A DNA stretch of 64,000 nt from Palsa-1150 sp964531095 (lineage in GTDB: Bacteria > Myxococcota_A > Polyangia > Polyangiales > Polyangiaceae): NCBI GenBank assembly GCA_964531095.1, contig CAZHED010000010.1, positions 1-64,000 on the forward strand, given 5' to 3'. Both the position numbers and the translations under genes were made by a program. Shown piece by piece: positions 26,100 through 35,145 of this stretch (the stretch's first letter is position 1; each line of letters starts with the position of its first letter). The notes below the pieces were generated by a model. That model made no database searches, was not told where the DNA came from, and saw only the letters and a program-made list of their open reading frames with translations.

Positions 26100-26408
26100 A
26101 TGCTCCAGTCCTCGACCGCTACATCGTCGATTCCCGGGCGCAATTTGATCGACCGCGTGGGCGATGTTCTTGCCGCCCTCGAGTGCACTCGTGTGTGGGT
26201 CCGCGGGGCAGGCCGGCACGTCTTGCTCGGTCTGGAAGCCGAAGAGCCATTCGCGCGACTGACAGCGCTCGGCGCCGGGGCCTACGGTTTGGCGTTCCAC
26301 GGCGGCGTCGCCAGAACGTGGGAGCTCTTGCTCGTCGATGACCTTGCGGCCGTTGTCGAGCATGCGCTCATCGGCGCGAACGCCTTGCGGTGCGGCCTCG
26401 ACTCCTGA
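26100..26408 (+). CDS. Small protein of unknown function
   Basis: 102 aa. The ATG at 26100 has a good Shine-Dalgarno (GGAGG at 26090-26094, 5 bp spacing), and codon third positions are strongly GC like its neighbours, so I consider it real. The longer open frame upstream has no better start. The sequence (LIDRVGDVLAALECTRVWVR, HVLLGLEAEEPFARLTALG, WELLLVDDLAAVVEHAL) looks like a small alpha/beta domain, soluble, without signal peptide, Cys cluster or known motif. It lies 104 bp after sdhB and directly before the repeat array. Confidence 0.6.
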   Translation: MLQSSTATSSIPGRNLIDRVGDVLAALECTRVWVRGAGRHVLLGLEAEEPFARLTALGAGAYGLAFHGGVARTWELLLVDDLAAVVEHALIGANALRCGLDS

Positions 26409-26480
26409 TGACGTGGGCATCACGGCGTTCGGTGGGGATGACCGCGGTCGTCGCCTGTCCTTACGACCGCAAGGCACGTC

Positions 26481-26790
26481 GATCACCGTGGTGATCGCAT
26501 GTCCTTAGGACGACAAGGACGGTGCCTTACAACGGCAAGGACGTGTCCTTGTTGTGGTCATCCATCGTCCTTATCGTGGTGATCGTCATGGATCACCGTG
26601 GAGATCCCCCGTCCTTATCGTGGTGATCGTCATGGATCACCGTGGAGATCCCCCGACCTTATCGTGGTGATCGTCGTGGATCACCGTGGAGATCCCCCGA
26701 CCTTATCGTGGTGTCGTGGATCACCGTGGAGATCCCCCGACCTTATCGTGGTGATCGTCGTGGATCACCGTGGTCATCGCCACGGGCAGC
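26481..26790. repeat. Array of inverted repeats and 44-bp tandem repeats
   Basis: The stretch 26409-26830 has no convincing gene. Its first part holds short dyads: GATCACC-GT-GGTGATC (26481-26496), GTCCT-T-AGGAC (26501-26511) and AAGGAC-GT-GTCCTT (26537-26550). Then come four 44-bp head-to-tail units starting at 26591, 26635, 26679 (40 bp, 4-bp deletion) and 26719, flanked by partial units at 26561-26590 and from 26763. Each unit contains GGTGATC and GATCACC arms separated by six bases (GTCATG or GTCGTG), so each junction can form a hairpin. 44 is not a multiple of three and there are no spacers, so it is neither coding nor a CRISPR. It ends about 40 bp before the beta-barrel gene. Confidence 0.9.
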
Positions 26791-26830
26791 GTACCGGTGG
26801 ACACCGTATGGTTATGGTATCGTCGATGTC

Positions 26831-27601
26831 GTGCGCCGTTTCGCGTTTGCCCTGGGCTGTGCGCCAATCGCGTTCGTGCCGGCATCGGCCTTCGCTGAGC
26901 CCGGCCAATTCGTGCAGATCGCAGAAAACGAGCGCGGGGCCGCGGGCGCCCCCATCGAGATTGCCCCGCATCCTCCCGACCCCGAGAATCGCGCAGAAGG
27001 GCCCGAACAAGTGGTTCTCGGCGACGAGGGATCGGCCCCGCAGCCGAGCCTCGGTGAGGCGCGGCCTCCACCGGAGCGCCCCCGACGCAAGGGTCTCGTG
27101 CTCGAATCGACGCTCGGCGTTCTGGGGTTCGCCGGCCAATTCCGGCACGTCGCGCCGCCCGCCTTCTCGACACGCGTCCTTCTCGGCTACGAGCTTTTCT
27201 CGTGGTTGATGTTGTTCGGGCAGAGTGAGCTCGCGTTCACCGATACGAGCGAGTCGCAAAACGCTTCGCAATCCCGCGCATTCGCGATGTGGGGTTTCGG
27301 CGGGGGTGTTCGGGCGGGCCCGAAGATCGGAAACGTCGGGGGATTCATTCAAGCCGATGTGGGTGCGCTCGCTGCACAAGTCCCGCACGACGCGCTCGCC
27401 TATCTCGGATTCCGTGGGGCCGAGAGTCTTGGTATGGCGATCGGCGGCAGGGTGGGCGCCGAGTGGTACCAGAGAGACCGCCATCTTGCCCTTTGCGTGA
27501 GTGGCGGCCCCCGTTTCGCCCAGGGCTTCTCCAAATCTGGGGTTGCCGGCGACGTGCCCCTCGTGTGGGATGCCGCCGGGGGACTCCGCTATACGTTCTA
27601 G
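26831..27601 (+). CDS. Predicted outer-membrane beta-barrel protein
   Basis: 256 aa from the GTG at 26831. Residues 1-20 are a signal peptide (RRFAFALGCAPIAFVPASAFA). A Pro/Glu-rich periplasmic linker runs to about residue 90, then come alternating-hydrophobicity strands with Gly/aromatic turns (STRVLLGYELFSWLMLFGQ, AMWGFGGGVRAGPK, GLRYTF). The C-terminal residue is Phe, the classic Bam recognition signature of outer-membrane barrels. I do not recognise the subfamily. The ORF continues in frame through the repeat array to 26642, but that part is an artefact of the repeats. The start is the least certain part. Confidence 0.65.
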   Translation: MRRFAFALGCAPIAFVPASAFAEPGQFVQIAENERGAAGAPIEIAPHPPDPENRAEGPEQVVLGDEGSAPQPSLGEARPPPERPRRKGLVLESTLGVLGFAGQFRHVAPPAFSTRVLLGYELFSWLMLFGQSELAFTDTSESQNASQSRAFAMWGFGGGVRAGPKIGNVGGFIQADVGALAAQVPHDALAYLGFRGAESLGMAIGGRVGAEWYQRDRHLALCVSGGPRFAQGFSKSGVAGDVPLVWDAAGGLRYTF

Positions 27602-27790
27602 GGGCGACCCGCGACGTGCCGAGACGAAACGCGTGGCCGCGAGCCTCTCGCTTGCCCGGCATGCCGAACACTCGAGCCTGATGACCGGCGCAATCAGCAG
27701 CTCTGGAACGTCATCGACGTCGCCACCGCCATGCTCGAGGTGAGCCCCGGACTGTACCCGGGTGTAGTACGATCCGCGCAGGTCGTAGTG

Positions 27791-29698
27791 ATGAGGCTCG
27801 TGCGCGTCGCCCTCGCCAACGTGAACGCAACGGTGGGCGCGTGCCGTTCGAACGTGGACCGCTCGATCGCTCTGGCCCGCGATGCTGCGGCCGACGGAGC
27901 GACGCTGGTCGTGTTGCCGGAGCAAGTGATCGGCGGGTACCCGCCCGAAGACCTCGTCCAGTGGCGCGCGTTCGTGGACGCTCAGCGCGACGAGCTGCGC
28001 CGCTACGCCCGTGAGACCGCATCGCTTCCCTGTGCCAGCGCGATCGGCCTGGTGGTCGCACGCGGGTCCAATCTCTATAACGTTGCGGCCCTCGTGCACG
28101 GCGGCGAGCTGTGGGGGTTCGTCCCTAAGGAAAAGCTTCCCCTCTACAACGTGTTCTACGAAGCGCGCACCCTGGCCCGCGGTGCCCCCGGCCTGTACGA
28201 CACGATCGACGGCGTTCCCTTCGGGGACCTCGTCTTTGACCTCGATTTCGGGACGATTTCGCTCGAGGTGTGCGAGGATGCCTGGTCGCCGGACGGGCCC
28301 ATGCGAAGGCGATCGTACGCGGGGGCAGAGCTCGTGGTGAACCTCAGTGCGTCGCCGTTTCGCCTTGGCATCGCGGAGACACGGCGCGAGATGATCGCGA
28401 CGCGCGCAGCCGACTCGCAGGCGACGGTCGCGTACGTGAACTTGGTCGGCGCGAACGACGGGCTGGTGTTCGACGGCGGCGGGTACGTGGCGCAGAACGG
28501 GCGCCTGCTGTTCGCGACAGAGCGGTTCCGAGAAGGTGTGGAGGCGGTCACCCTCGATCTCGATCGGACGCGGCGGCTGCGCACCGAGAACACGACCTGG
28601 CGCGAGGACGGAGAGGTCTACTCCGGGCTTGCTCCCAAGCCGTCGCGTGTCCGAGTCGACGCACCGACCGGAGGTCGCGGGGTGCTCACCTTTCCCGTGC
28701 CTCGAAACAAGAGCTTCTTTCTGCCGGAGGACGTTCATCCGAAGCGCCCGCGCGACGCGTTCTGCGAAGAGCTCCTCGATGCGCTCGCCCTCGGGGTTGG
28801 CGATTACTTCGAAAAGACCGGGTGCTTCAAGACGATCGGGGTCGCCCTTTCCGGAGGGCGAGACAGTCTCCTCGTGCTCGCGGTCGCGCGCCGATGGATC
28901 GACACACGGTGGAAGCGCTTGTCCGACGGCGATCGCAAGGCGAAGGCGCGCGACATCTTGCGCGCGTTCTACATGCCGACGCGGTACTCGTCGCCCGAAA
29001 CGCGTGCCGCCGCCGAGCAGGTGGCGAGCGAGCTCGACGCGCCGCTCGCGATCGTATCGGTCGACGACGCGTTTGTGCGCGAGATCGAGGCAGTCGAAAG
29101 GATGCTTCAGCCGGGTGAGGAGCTGACGGCCCTCGCACGGCAAAACATCCAGGCGCGCGTCCGGGCGGAGCGCATGTGGACCTGGGCAAACTGCGCAGGC
29201 GGCCTGTTCTTGCAGACGAGCAACATGAGCGAGAAGGCGGTCGGATACGTGACGATCGGCGGTGACGGCGAGGGTGCGCTCGGCGTGATCGCCAACGTGC
29301 CGAAGACGGTCGTCAACTACTTGCTCGACTGGCTTTACGACAAGACCCGCTCCGAGGGGATCCGCCTGACCCTCCTCAAGCCGGCCACGGCGGAGCTCGC
29401 CGAGGATCAGGAAGACGAGCGTGAGCTCATGCCATTCCCGGTGCTCGACGCGTGCTTCGCGCTTTTCGCCGGCGAGAAGATGGCCCCCGCCGATGTGGCG
29501 CTGGCGCTCCGGGCGGTCTTTCCCGAGCACTCGCCTTCCCGCCTGGACGATTGGGCGGCGCGCTTTGTGCGCTTGTTTGGCGCGTCGATTTACAAGTGGG
29601 TACAGGCGCCGATCTCACTTCACGTGGGAAACCTCGACTTGGAGCGCGAGCGTGCGCTGCAGTTGCCCGTGGTGCAAAAGGGGGAGTGGCAGGGGTAG
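27791..29698 (+). CDS. nadE: Glutamine-dependent NAD(+) synthetase
   Basis: 635 aa. It makes NAD from deamido-NAD with glutamine nitrogen in two fused domains. The N-terminal nitrilase-type glutaminase shows the triad Glu44 (VVLPEQVIGGYPPEDL), Lys113 (FVPKEKLPLYNVFYEAR) and Cys161 (LEVCEDAW). The C-terminal synthetase shows the ATP PP-loop SGGRDS at 354 and TSNMSEKAVGYVTIGGDGEG. Length is close to other bacterial two-domain NadE enzymes. The ATG at 27791 was chosen over upstream codons because homology begins at RVALANVNATVGA. It appears to be transcribed alone. Confidence 0.93.
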   Translation: MRLVRVALANVNATVGACRSNVDRSIALARDAAADGATLVVLPEQVIGGYPPEDLVQWRAFVDAQRDELRRYARETASLPCASAIGLVVARGSNLYNVAALVHGGELWGFVPKEKLPLYNVFYEARTLARGAPGLYDTIDGVPFGDLVFDLDFGTISLEVCEDAWSPDGPMRRRSYAGAELVVNLSASPFRLGIAETRREMIATRAADSQATVAYVNLVGANDGLVFDGGGYVAQNGRLLFATERFREGVEAVTLDLDRTRRLRTENTTWREDGEVYSGLAPKPSRVRVDAPTGGRGVLTFPVPRNKSFFLPEDVHPKRPRDAFCEELLDALALGVGDYFEKTGCFKTIGVALSGGRDSLLVLAVARRWIDTRWKRLSDGDRKAKARDILRAFYMPTRYSSPETRAAAEQVASELDAPLAIVSVDDAFVREIEAVERMLQPGEELTALARQNIQARVRAERMWTWANCAGGLFLQTSNMSEKAVGYVTIGGDGEGALGVIANVPKTVVNYLLDWLYDKTRSEGIRLTLLKPATAELAEDQEDERELMPFPVLDACFALFAGEKMAPADVALALRAVFPEHSPSRLDDWAARFVRLFGASIYKWVQAPISLHVGNLDLERERALQLPVVQKGEWQG

Positions 29699-29783
29699 TC
29701 TTTAATGCGACCGCCGGTGCAGTCGGCGCTCGGGGCGGCTGAAGACCGCGGGCTCGCCCGTCCAATCGTCGAGCCATGTCGCA

Positions 29784-30881
29784 TCACCCTCCGGCGCTGG
29801 CTTCTCCTCCTTTGCTGAAGCTCGCGATGAACGCGAGGGGCCCCCACAGAGGGAAGAGAAGGGGGGTGGCCCGCGCCACCATCGCCAGGGCGCCCAGGCC
29901 CGTCGCCCGCGTTCCGTCTCGCCGCACGATGACCACCGCGCGGCCAGTCTTCACCGCGTCGGGTGCCCACGGTTTGATCTCGAAGCGCGCGAGCCAATCG
30001 AGCAGCAATACGGTGCGCGCGATCATTCGTCCCCTGAGGCGCGACGAATCGTAGAACAGCTTTCGCGCGCGTACGTCCGGGGTCGCGAAGAGAGCGTAGA
30101 CGGCGAGCGTCAACCAAGTGAACCCCTCGACGCGGCTCGTCGCTTCGATAAGGAGGTGAAAGCACACGCCCCACCAGAGGGCGAAGACCCGCGTTCTCCC
30201 GCCCCATAGCCCAGCGACCAGGAATAGCTCCGTGCCGATCGCGAGCTTCGCGAGCGCGCTGGCGACCTCGGGCTGCCCCAACCAGTCGACCACGGCTTGC
30301 GGAACGCCGTGCGCTACCGCCTGGTAGCCGAACATATGGATGCGCTCCAGCACGACGCGCCCGCTGCGCCAGTCGGCGTCGAGCAGCTTCGAGCCCCCCG
30401 ACGCTGCGTAGATGATCGAGAGCTGGACTTGCGCCAGCCGGGCGGCCCAGAGCGGGCCGATGCGCACGATCGCCGGGTCGCCGGCGACGCAGAAGGAGCG
30501 GTCGCACGGCGACAGCGCGAGCAGAAACGAGTAACAGAAGAGCGCCCAGCGGTTGTGGTGGAATTCGAGTCGGTCGCAGCAAAGCACATAGGTGCCCGCG
30601 AGAGCGCTCATCAGCAGCGCCGCGCGCGCTCGGTATCCCGCGACGACGAGCGCGCCGAGCAGCACCTGCGCGACGACCAGCACCGCGTACACCGTGCGCG
30701 ATGCGACCAGCGCTTCGGGCACGATGGGCCAGTGAAATGCGTCTCCGAAGTACCCGTCCTGAAGCTCGCGCGCTGCGCGCAGGGCATTCTCGAAGAGAAG
30801 CACGCCGAGGGCGACTCGCACCGCGCCGAGCACGTAGGCGTCGCCGACCTCGTCGCGCCAACGGCGGATCGCGGAGAGCAT
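29784..30881 (-). CDS. HTTM-domain multi-pass membrane protein
   Basis: 365 aa with many hydrophobic segments. The family is the horizontally transferred transmembrane domain related to vitamin K-dependent gamma-carboxylase. Typical blocks are LGVLLFENALRAARELQDGY, LCCDRLEFHHNRWALFCYSF, QVQLSIIYAASGGSKLLDAD and LWWGVCFHLLIEATSRVEGF. Substrates are unknown for most bacterial members. It starts directly after the stop of the 155-aa gene, forming a two-gene unit in which the small protein is a likely partner. Confidence 0.8.
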   Translation of the reverse strand: MLSAIRRWRDEVGDAYVLGAVRVALGVLLFENALRAARELQDGYFGDAFHWPIVPEALVASRTVYAVLVVAQVLLGALVVAGYRARAALLMSALAGTYVLCCDRLEFHHNRWALFCYSFLLALSPCDRSFCVAGDPAIVRIGPLWAARLAQVQLSIIYAASGGSKLLDADWRSGRVVLERIHMFGYQAVAHGVPQAVVDWLGQPEVASALAKLAIGTELFLVAGLWGGRTRVFALWWGVCFHLLIEATSRVEGFTWLTLAVYALFATPDVRARKLFYDSSRLRGRMIARTVLLLDWLARFEIKPWAPDAVKTGRAVVIVRRDGTRATGLGALAMVARATPLLFPLWGPLAFIASFSKGGEASAGG

Positions 30882-31349
30882 CTAGGGGAGCCGCGCGTGG
30901 CTGAACAGAGTGACGGTGCTGGCTTCGCCGCCGTTCCTCCGGGCGACCACTTCGGCGCCGAGCCGCGTCGTCTCGGCGTCGCCCTGAATGTGGTCGGCGA
31001 CGTCGTCGACGGCGCGTTGGAGGCGAGCCACCTGCGTGTCGAGGCCGTAAGAAGCGAAGACGGGCGGTGTGTCGATCGCGGCCAGGGTCCTGTCGCGCAC
31101 GCGGTCGCGCCAGGAAAAGCCATGCACCTGCCCGGAGCGGTCCCGCGCGGTCCATTCGCCGCGCGGGGCGGTCAACCGCGCGCCGCCCACCTCTCGCATG
31201 AGATGGATTTGCATGACCGATGCCTCCGGAAACATCCGAAAGCCGAAACAGCCATCCCCTCGCAGCGGCGCCGTCAGCACGAGCGCGGACTGACCGGCGA
31301 TCCAGCACGCGGCGAAGGCGACGCGACCGAACGAACCGACATGTAGCAC
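30882..31349 (-). CDS. Unknown protein coupled to the HTTM gene
   Basis: 155 aa. One N-terminal hydrophobic segment (VAFAACWIAGQSALVLTA) is followed by a soluble domain (FRMFPEASVMQIHLMREVGG, REGEWTAR-like stretch near 65, then a helical region LQRAVDDVADHIQGDAETT). It is probably anchored with its C-terminal domain outside the membrane. I do not recognise a named domain. The stop is immediately followed by the HTTM start, so the two are translated from one transcript; similar small partners accompany HTTM genes elsewhere, as far as I recall. Confidence 0.65.
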   Translation of the reverse strand: MLHVGSFGRVAFAACWIAGQSALVLTAPLRGDGCFGFRMFPEASVMQIHLMREVGGARLTAPRGEWTARDRSGQVHGFSWRDRVRDRTLAAIDTPPVFASYGLDTQVARLQRAVDDVADHIQGDAETTRLGAEVVARRNGGEASTVTLFSHARLP

Positions 31350-31471
31350 GCGCCCACGTTAGCCGGGATCCGGGCACAATTCCTGCGGCACGAGTCAGCC
31401 GCGCGCCGACCTCCGCGCGTACGACGATTGGCGTGCCGGCCGTTGAATGCGGCCCGGTTGGTGTGGGGAGC

Positions 31472-33301
31472 TCAGGAGCCGAGCTCCCGCGCGCTCGACG
31501 GGAGCTCGCGCGTGAGCGCGGCGCGCACGGCCCGCGAGAGCGAGGTCGGCGTATAAGGCTTCTCGATGAAGCCCACGGCGCCGGCCACAAGCGCTTCCCT
31601 CGCTTCGCTGTCGGCGGAGAAGCCGGAGACCACAAGAACGCGCGCCTCCGGCGCGAGCCGCCGCAGCCGGAAGTAGAATTCTTTGCCCCCCATGATGGGC
31701 ATCGCCATGTCGAGCACGACGAGGTCGAAGGGCCCCTCCGCGGTCCACACCTCGAGCGCCCGCCTTCCGTTTTCCGCGGCGCGCACCCGCAGCCCCATCC
31801 GCTCGAGGATCCGCTTCGCGGCGGCGCGCACGCTGGGCTCGTCGTCGACGAGCAACACGGCGCGATCGGACAGATCGGGTCGGCGACCGCTCGGAGGCGC
31901 GACGGAGTCCACGGCCCGCCGCTCCGCCATGCACGGCAGGTGAAGTGTCACCGTCGTTCCGTCGCCGACACGACTCTCGACCTCGGCGCTGCCCCCGTGG
32001 TTGCGCGCCGTGCCGTAGACCATCGCCAGTCCGAGCCCCGACGTCGTACCTTCGGGCTTGGTCGTGAAGAACGGATCGAACGCGAGGCGGCGCGTCTCGG
32101 AGTCCATCCCGGCGCCCGTGTCGTGCACCGAGATCGCCAGGTACTTTCCCGGCGCCACCGCGCGGCGGTGAGCCTCGCCTCCCTCGAGCGTCGCGCACAC
32201 CGTCCGGATCCGGATGACGCCGCCGTCCGGCATGGCGTCGGCCGCGTTGACGCACAGGTTGACGATGGCCTCGACGAGCTGGTTCGCGTCGCCTTCGAGC
32301 CGTGCGTCGCCATCCTGCAAATCGACTTCGACCTCGATCTCCGCGGGCAGCATCGGCGCGAGGATGTGACGGGCTCCGTCGACGAGCCCCTTTGCGTCGA
32401 GCACGTCGGACGCATACTTGCCGCGCCGACTGAACGCGAGCAGGTTACGAGTGAGGCTCGCGCCCCGCCTTGCTGCGCCGAGAATGCTCCTGACGTCGTC
32501 GCGGCCCACTTCGTCCAGCCGCCCGTCCTCGAGCAGCAGCTCGCCGACCGTCGTGATCGACGTCAGCATGTTGTTCATGTCGTGGGCCACGCCTCCTGCG
32601 AGCCTTCCCACCGCGTCCATCTTCTGGGCGTGTAGCAGCTGTTCGCGAAGCTTTTCGCCCTCCGTCTCGGCGCGCAATCTCTGCGAGAGCTCCGACTTCG
32701 CCGCCGATACCGCTTGTCGAAGGCGCTCGCCGCGCACGCGATCGCGTGCTCGCAGGAGCCCGACCTTCGCGTAGGTCCGCGCGCGCATCCAGTGGAGCAG
32801 TCCAGCGGTGATCGACGCTGCGACGAGACTAAACGCGTTCGCGAACACCTCGGCGCCCGATGCGCTTTCGACGGCGACGACGGACCAAGCGGCCAACGCC
32901 GCCAGCGCGAGCGTGAGGAGCCACAGCGCCGACCGCAGCACGCTGCTTGCGCAGACGATGAGGAGCACCAGGTGAGCTGTGCGTAGCAAATGGTGGGTTC
33001 GGTGGATTGCCCATATCGCGTCCGCCGCGAGCAGGAGCCCGACGAAAGTCGCAATGACGTCGGAGAACCGATGCACATCGGGCCAGCGCTTCCAGACGGA
33101 TCCCAAAAATAGACAGAGCGCCGCGGCTCCGATGTCACATGCGACAATCTCCCACCGGACCGCCGGCGGAACGAGCACGGCGTCGACTGCTGCGCTGAGG
33201 ATGAGGACCAGCGCGGCGCAAGCGAGGACCACGGGCATGGTGTCGCTGAGCGCGCGCTCGAGGGGCTTGGTCAGGTCATCCGGTACGACTCGCCTAGCCA
33301 T
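31472..33301 (-). CDS. Hybrid sensor histidine kinase with C-terminal receiver
   Basis: 609 aa from the ATG at 33301, which has AGGGTGG just upstream; a GTG at 33307 is the alternative. The N-terminal ~200 residues hold about six hydrophobic segments (VLACAALVLILSAAVDAVLV, LCLFLGSVW and others), a membrane sensor without a recognised ligand domain. Then come a coiled coil, HisKA with GGVAHDMNN (His about 240), HATPase (LVEAIVNLCVNAADAMPDGG, DTGAGMD, TTSGLGLAMV) and a receiver with phospho-acceptor Asp about 531 (VVLDMAMPIMGG) and the KPYTP block. No separate response regulator is adjacent, so output must pass to a distant partner. Confidence 0.93.
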   Translation of the reverse strand: MARRVVPDDLTKPLERALSDTMPVVLACAALVLILSAAVDAVLVPPAVRWEIVACDIGAAALCLFLGSVWKRWPDVHRFSDVIATFVGLLLAADAIWAIHRTHHLLRTAHLVLLIVCASSVLRSALWLLTLALAALAAWSVVAVESASGAEVFANAFSLVAASITAGLLHWMRARTYAKVGLLRARDRVRGERLRQAVSAAKSELSQRLRAETEGEKLREQLLHAQKMDAVGRLAGGVAHDMNNMLTSITTVGELLLEDGRLDEVGRDDVRSILGAARRGASLTRNLLAFSRRGKYASDVLDAKGLVDGARHILAPMLPAEIEVEVDLQDGDARLEGDANQLVEAIVNLCVNAADAMPDGGVIRIRTVCATLEGGEAHRRAVAPGKYLAISVHDTGAGMDSETRRLAFDPFFTTKPEGTTSGLGLAMVYGTARNHGGSAEVESRVGDGTTVTLHLPCMAERRAVDSVAPPSGRRPDLSDRAVLLVDDEPSVRAAAKRILERMGLRVRAAENGRRALEVWTAEGPFDLVVLDMAMPIMGGKEFYFRLRRLAPEARVLVVSGFSADSEAREALVAGAVGFIEKPYTPTSLSRAVRAALTRELPSSARELGS

Positions 33302-33307
33302 TGCCAC

Positions 33308-33615
33308 CCTGCGCGATTAGTTCAACGGCTCGGCATCCGCTCCAGCTAAGAGCGGGTCGGCAATTCGTATGGGTCGCAATTGGCGATCCACGTCGATATT
33401 CCGGGGATTCGATTCGTGTTGCGGTACTCCCGTGGCGCACTTCGGGACTCCAAGCCTTGTCTACCTCGACGGGGGTGCGGCCAACGATCGCACGGATGTC
33501 GCGAATCGCCACCCTTGAACTGGACCCACGTGCACTTCCTCAGGCATGCGCGAGAGGATACCGGACCGCCGAACCCCGGTGTGCCGGGCGTCGCGCGTGT
33601 GCTACTCGTCGCGCC
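33308..33615. other. Divergent intergenic region between the histidine kinase and gltX
   Basis: 308 bp. Open frames here lack myxobacterial codon bias and have no homology I recognise. It presumably holds the promoters of both genes. A stretch at about 33316-33360 resembles the D-arm and anticodon arm of a tRNA (TTAGTTCAACGG, then a CCGCTC/GAGCGG stem with a 7-base loop) but has no matching T-arm or acceptor stem. Confidence 0.5.
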
Positions 33616-35079
33616 GTGAGGACACGGGTCCGCTTCGCCCCTTCGCCGACCGGCTACCTTCACATCGGTGGCGTGCGCACGGCACTGTTCAATTGGCTGT
33701 GGGCACGCAAAACCGGTGGGGTCTTCGTCCTGCGTATCGAAGACACGGACAGGGAGCGCAGCACCGAAGAGAGCGTGCGGGTGATCCTCGAGTCGCTGAA
33801 ATGGCTCGGCTTGGCGTGGGACGAGGGGCCAGAGGTTGGCGGTTCGCACGGGCCGTACACGCAGATGGATCGCTTGTCGGTCTACGCCGAGTATGCCGAG
33901 ACGCTGATCCGCGAGCGCAAGGCGTACCGCTGCTATTGCACGAAAGAGGAGCTCGATGCGCAGCGGTCGGCGCTGAAGGCTCGCGACCCGAAGGCGACGT
34001 TCAAGTATCCGGGAACGTGTCGCGACCGCAAGTCCGAGCCCGGTCTGCCGTTCGTCGTCCGCTTTCGAGCGCCAGAGACTGGAAGCTTGACGTATGTCGA
34101 CCGAGTGTTCGGTGAGGTGACGACACCCAACGCCGCCCAGCAGGATTTCGTGCTCCTCCGCAGCGACGGGGTACCGCTCTACAACTTCGGGGCGGTCGTC
34201 GACGACATTGCCATGGACATCACGCTCGTTTCGCGCGGACGCGATCACATGGTCAACACCCCGCCGCAGATCTTGCTCTACGAGGCGCTCGGGCGCCGGC
34301 CCCCGGAGTTCGCGCACCTGCCGATGATGCTCGCGCCGAACGGCGAGAAGCTCTCCAAGCGCCACGGCGCCGTCAGTGTCGGACAATACCGGGACCAGGG
34401 GTACGCGCCGAGCGCCGTGCTGAATTACCTCGCGCGCTTCGGCTGGTCGCACGGTGACCAAGAGGTGTTCTCGATCGACGAGCTCGTCGCGGCTTTCGAC
34501 TGGGAGCACTGCAACAAGGGCGACGGCAAGTTCGACGCGAAGAAATTTTTGGCCATCGACCACGAGCATTTGAAAAGTGATCGGTTGATGCCGACCGAAG
34601 AATACGTCCGGCGCACGCTGCCGTTTCTGGCCGGCCGGGGTTTTGCGGGGCTGGAAGCCGAGCGCGTCTCGCCCGCCATCCCGATGATCCGCGAGCGGGC
34701 GACGACGTTCGCCGATGCGGCCGACCGCCTCGACTTCGTGTTTCGGGATCCCCCCTCGGTCGACCCGGAAGCGGCCAAGAAGTTCCTGAGCGCCGAGAAC
34801 GCTCCGACACTCCGCGATCTCGCCTCGGTGCTCGAGAAGGTCGAACCATGGACCGCGCACGCGATCGAGGCCGCCGTCGTCGCGTGGCTGGGAAACACCG
34901 GCCTATCCATCAAAGAGGTCGCCCAACCCGCGCGCGTGGCGCTCACCGGCCGTACCGCGAGCCCGGGCCTCTTCGACGTCATCGCCGTGCTCGGCCGGGA
35001 GCGGGCGAATGCACGCCTCAGAGGCGCGGCGGACGAGACGAGGAGATCAACCGAAGGACGGGAAGACGGGAACACCTGA
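33616..35079 (+). CDS. gltX: Glutamyl-tRNA synthetase
   Basis: 487 aa from the GTG at 33616. It charges tRNA-Glu. Class I signatures are both clear: FAPSPTGYLHIGG (HIGH box at 16-19) and EKLSKRHGAVS (KMSKS box, Lys245). Other blocks are LRIEDTDRERSTEE, the CYCTKEEL and CRDR Cys-containing insertion (possible zinc site) and FGWSHGDQEVFSIDELV. The C-terminal anticodon-binding domain is present. A separate GlnRS gene lies next door, facing it, so the cell need not rely only on the Gln amidation route. Confidence 0.93.
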   Translation: MRTRVRFAPSPTGYLHIGGVRTALFNWLWARKTGGVFVLRIEDTDRERSTEESVRVILESLKWLGLAWDEGPEVGGSHGPYTQMDRLSVYAEYAETLIRERKAYRCYCTKEELDAQRSALKARDPKATFKYPGTCRDRKSEPGLPFVVRFRAPETGSLTYVDRVFGEVTTPNAAQQDFVLLRSDGVPLYNFGAVVDDIAMDITLVSRGRDHMVNTPPQILLYEALGRRPPEFAHLPMMLAPNGEKLSKRHGAVSVGQYRDQGYAPSAVLNYLARFGWSHGDQEVFSIDELVAAFDWEHCNKGDGKFDAKKFLAIDHEHLKSDRLMPTEEYVRRTLPFLAGRGFAGLEAERVSPAIPMIRERATTFADAADRLDFVFRDPPSVDPEAAKKFLSAENAPTLRDLASVLEKVEPWTAHAIEAAVVAWLGNTGLSIKEVAQPARVALTGRTASPGLFDVIAVLGRERANARLRGAADETRRSTEGREDGNT

Positions 35080-35145
35080 ACGTCGATCGGGCGCAGAGCA
35101 CGACGCCCGCTTCTGTCTTCGGGTGTGCCGGGGAGTCTTTCTCGC

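Noticed and set aside
26441..26790. CRISPR array
   Set aside because: The units are contiguous, with no unique spacers and no cas genes nearby.
26598..27209. ORFs translating the 44-bp repeat as repeated Pro/Arg peptides
   Set aside because: 44 is not a multiple of three, so each unit changes frame, and a 4-bp deletion is tolerated. The region is not under coding constraint.
29620..31635. 671-aa minus-strand ORF over the HTTM region
   Set aside because: Arg/Ala/Pro-rich frame-shadow of the HTTM gene and of its 155-aa partner, with no motif.
33311..33372. tRNA-like stretch (D-arm TTAGTTCAACGG and a CCGCTC/GAGCGG stem with a 7-base loop)
   Set aside because: Position 33 of the loop is not T, no T-arm of the GGTTCGANTCC type follows and the acceptor ends do not pair. 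At most a degraded remnant.
33294..33512. 72-aa minus-strand ORF in the region between the histidine kinase and gltX
   Set aside because: No ribosome-binding site, atypical codon use and no recognisable domain.
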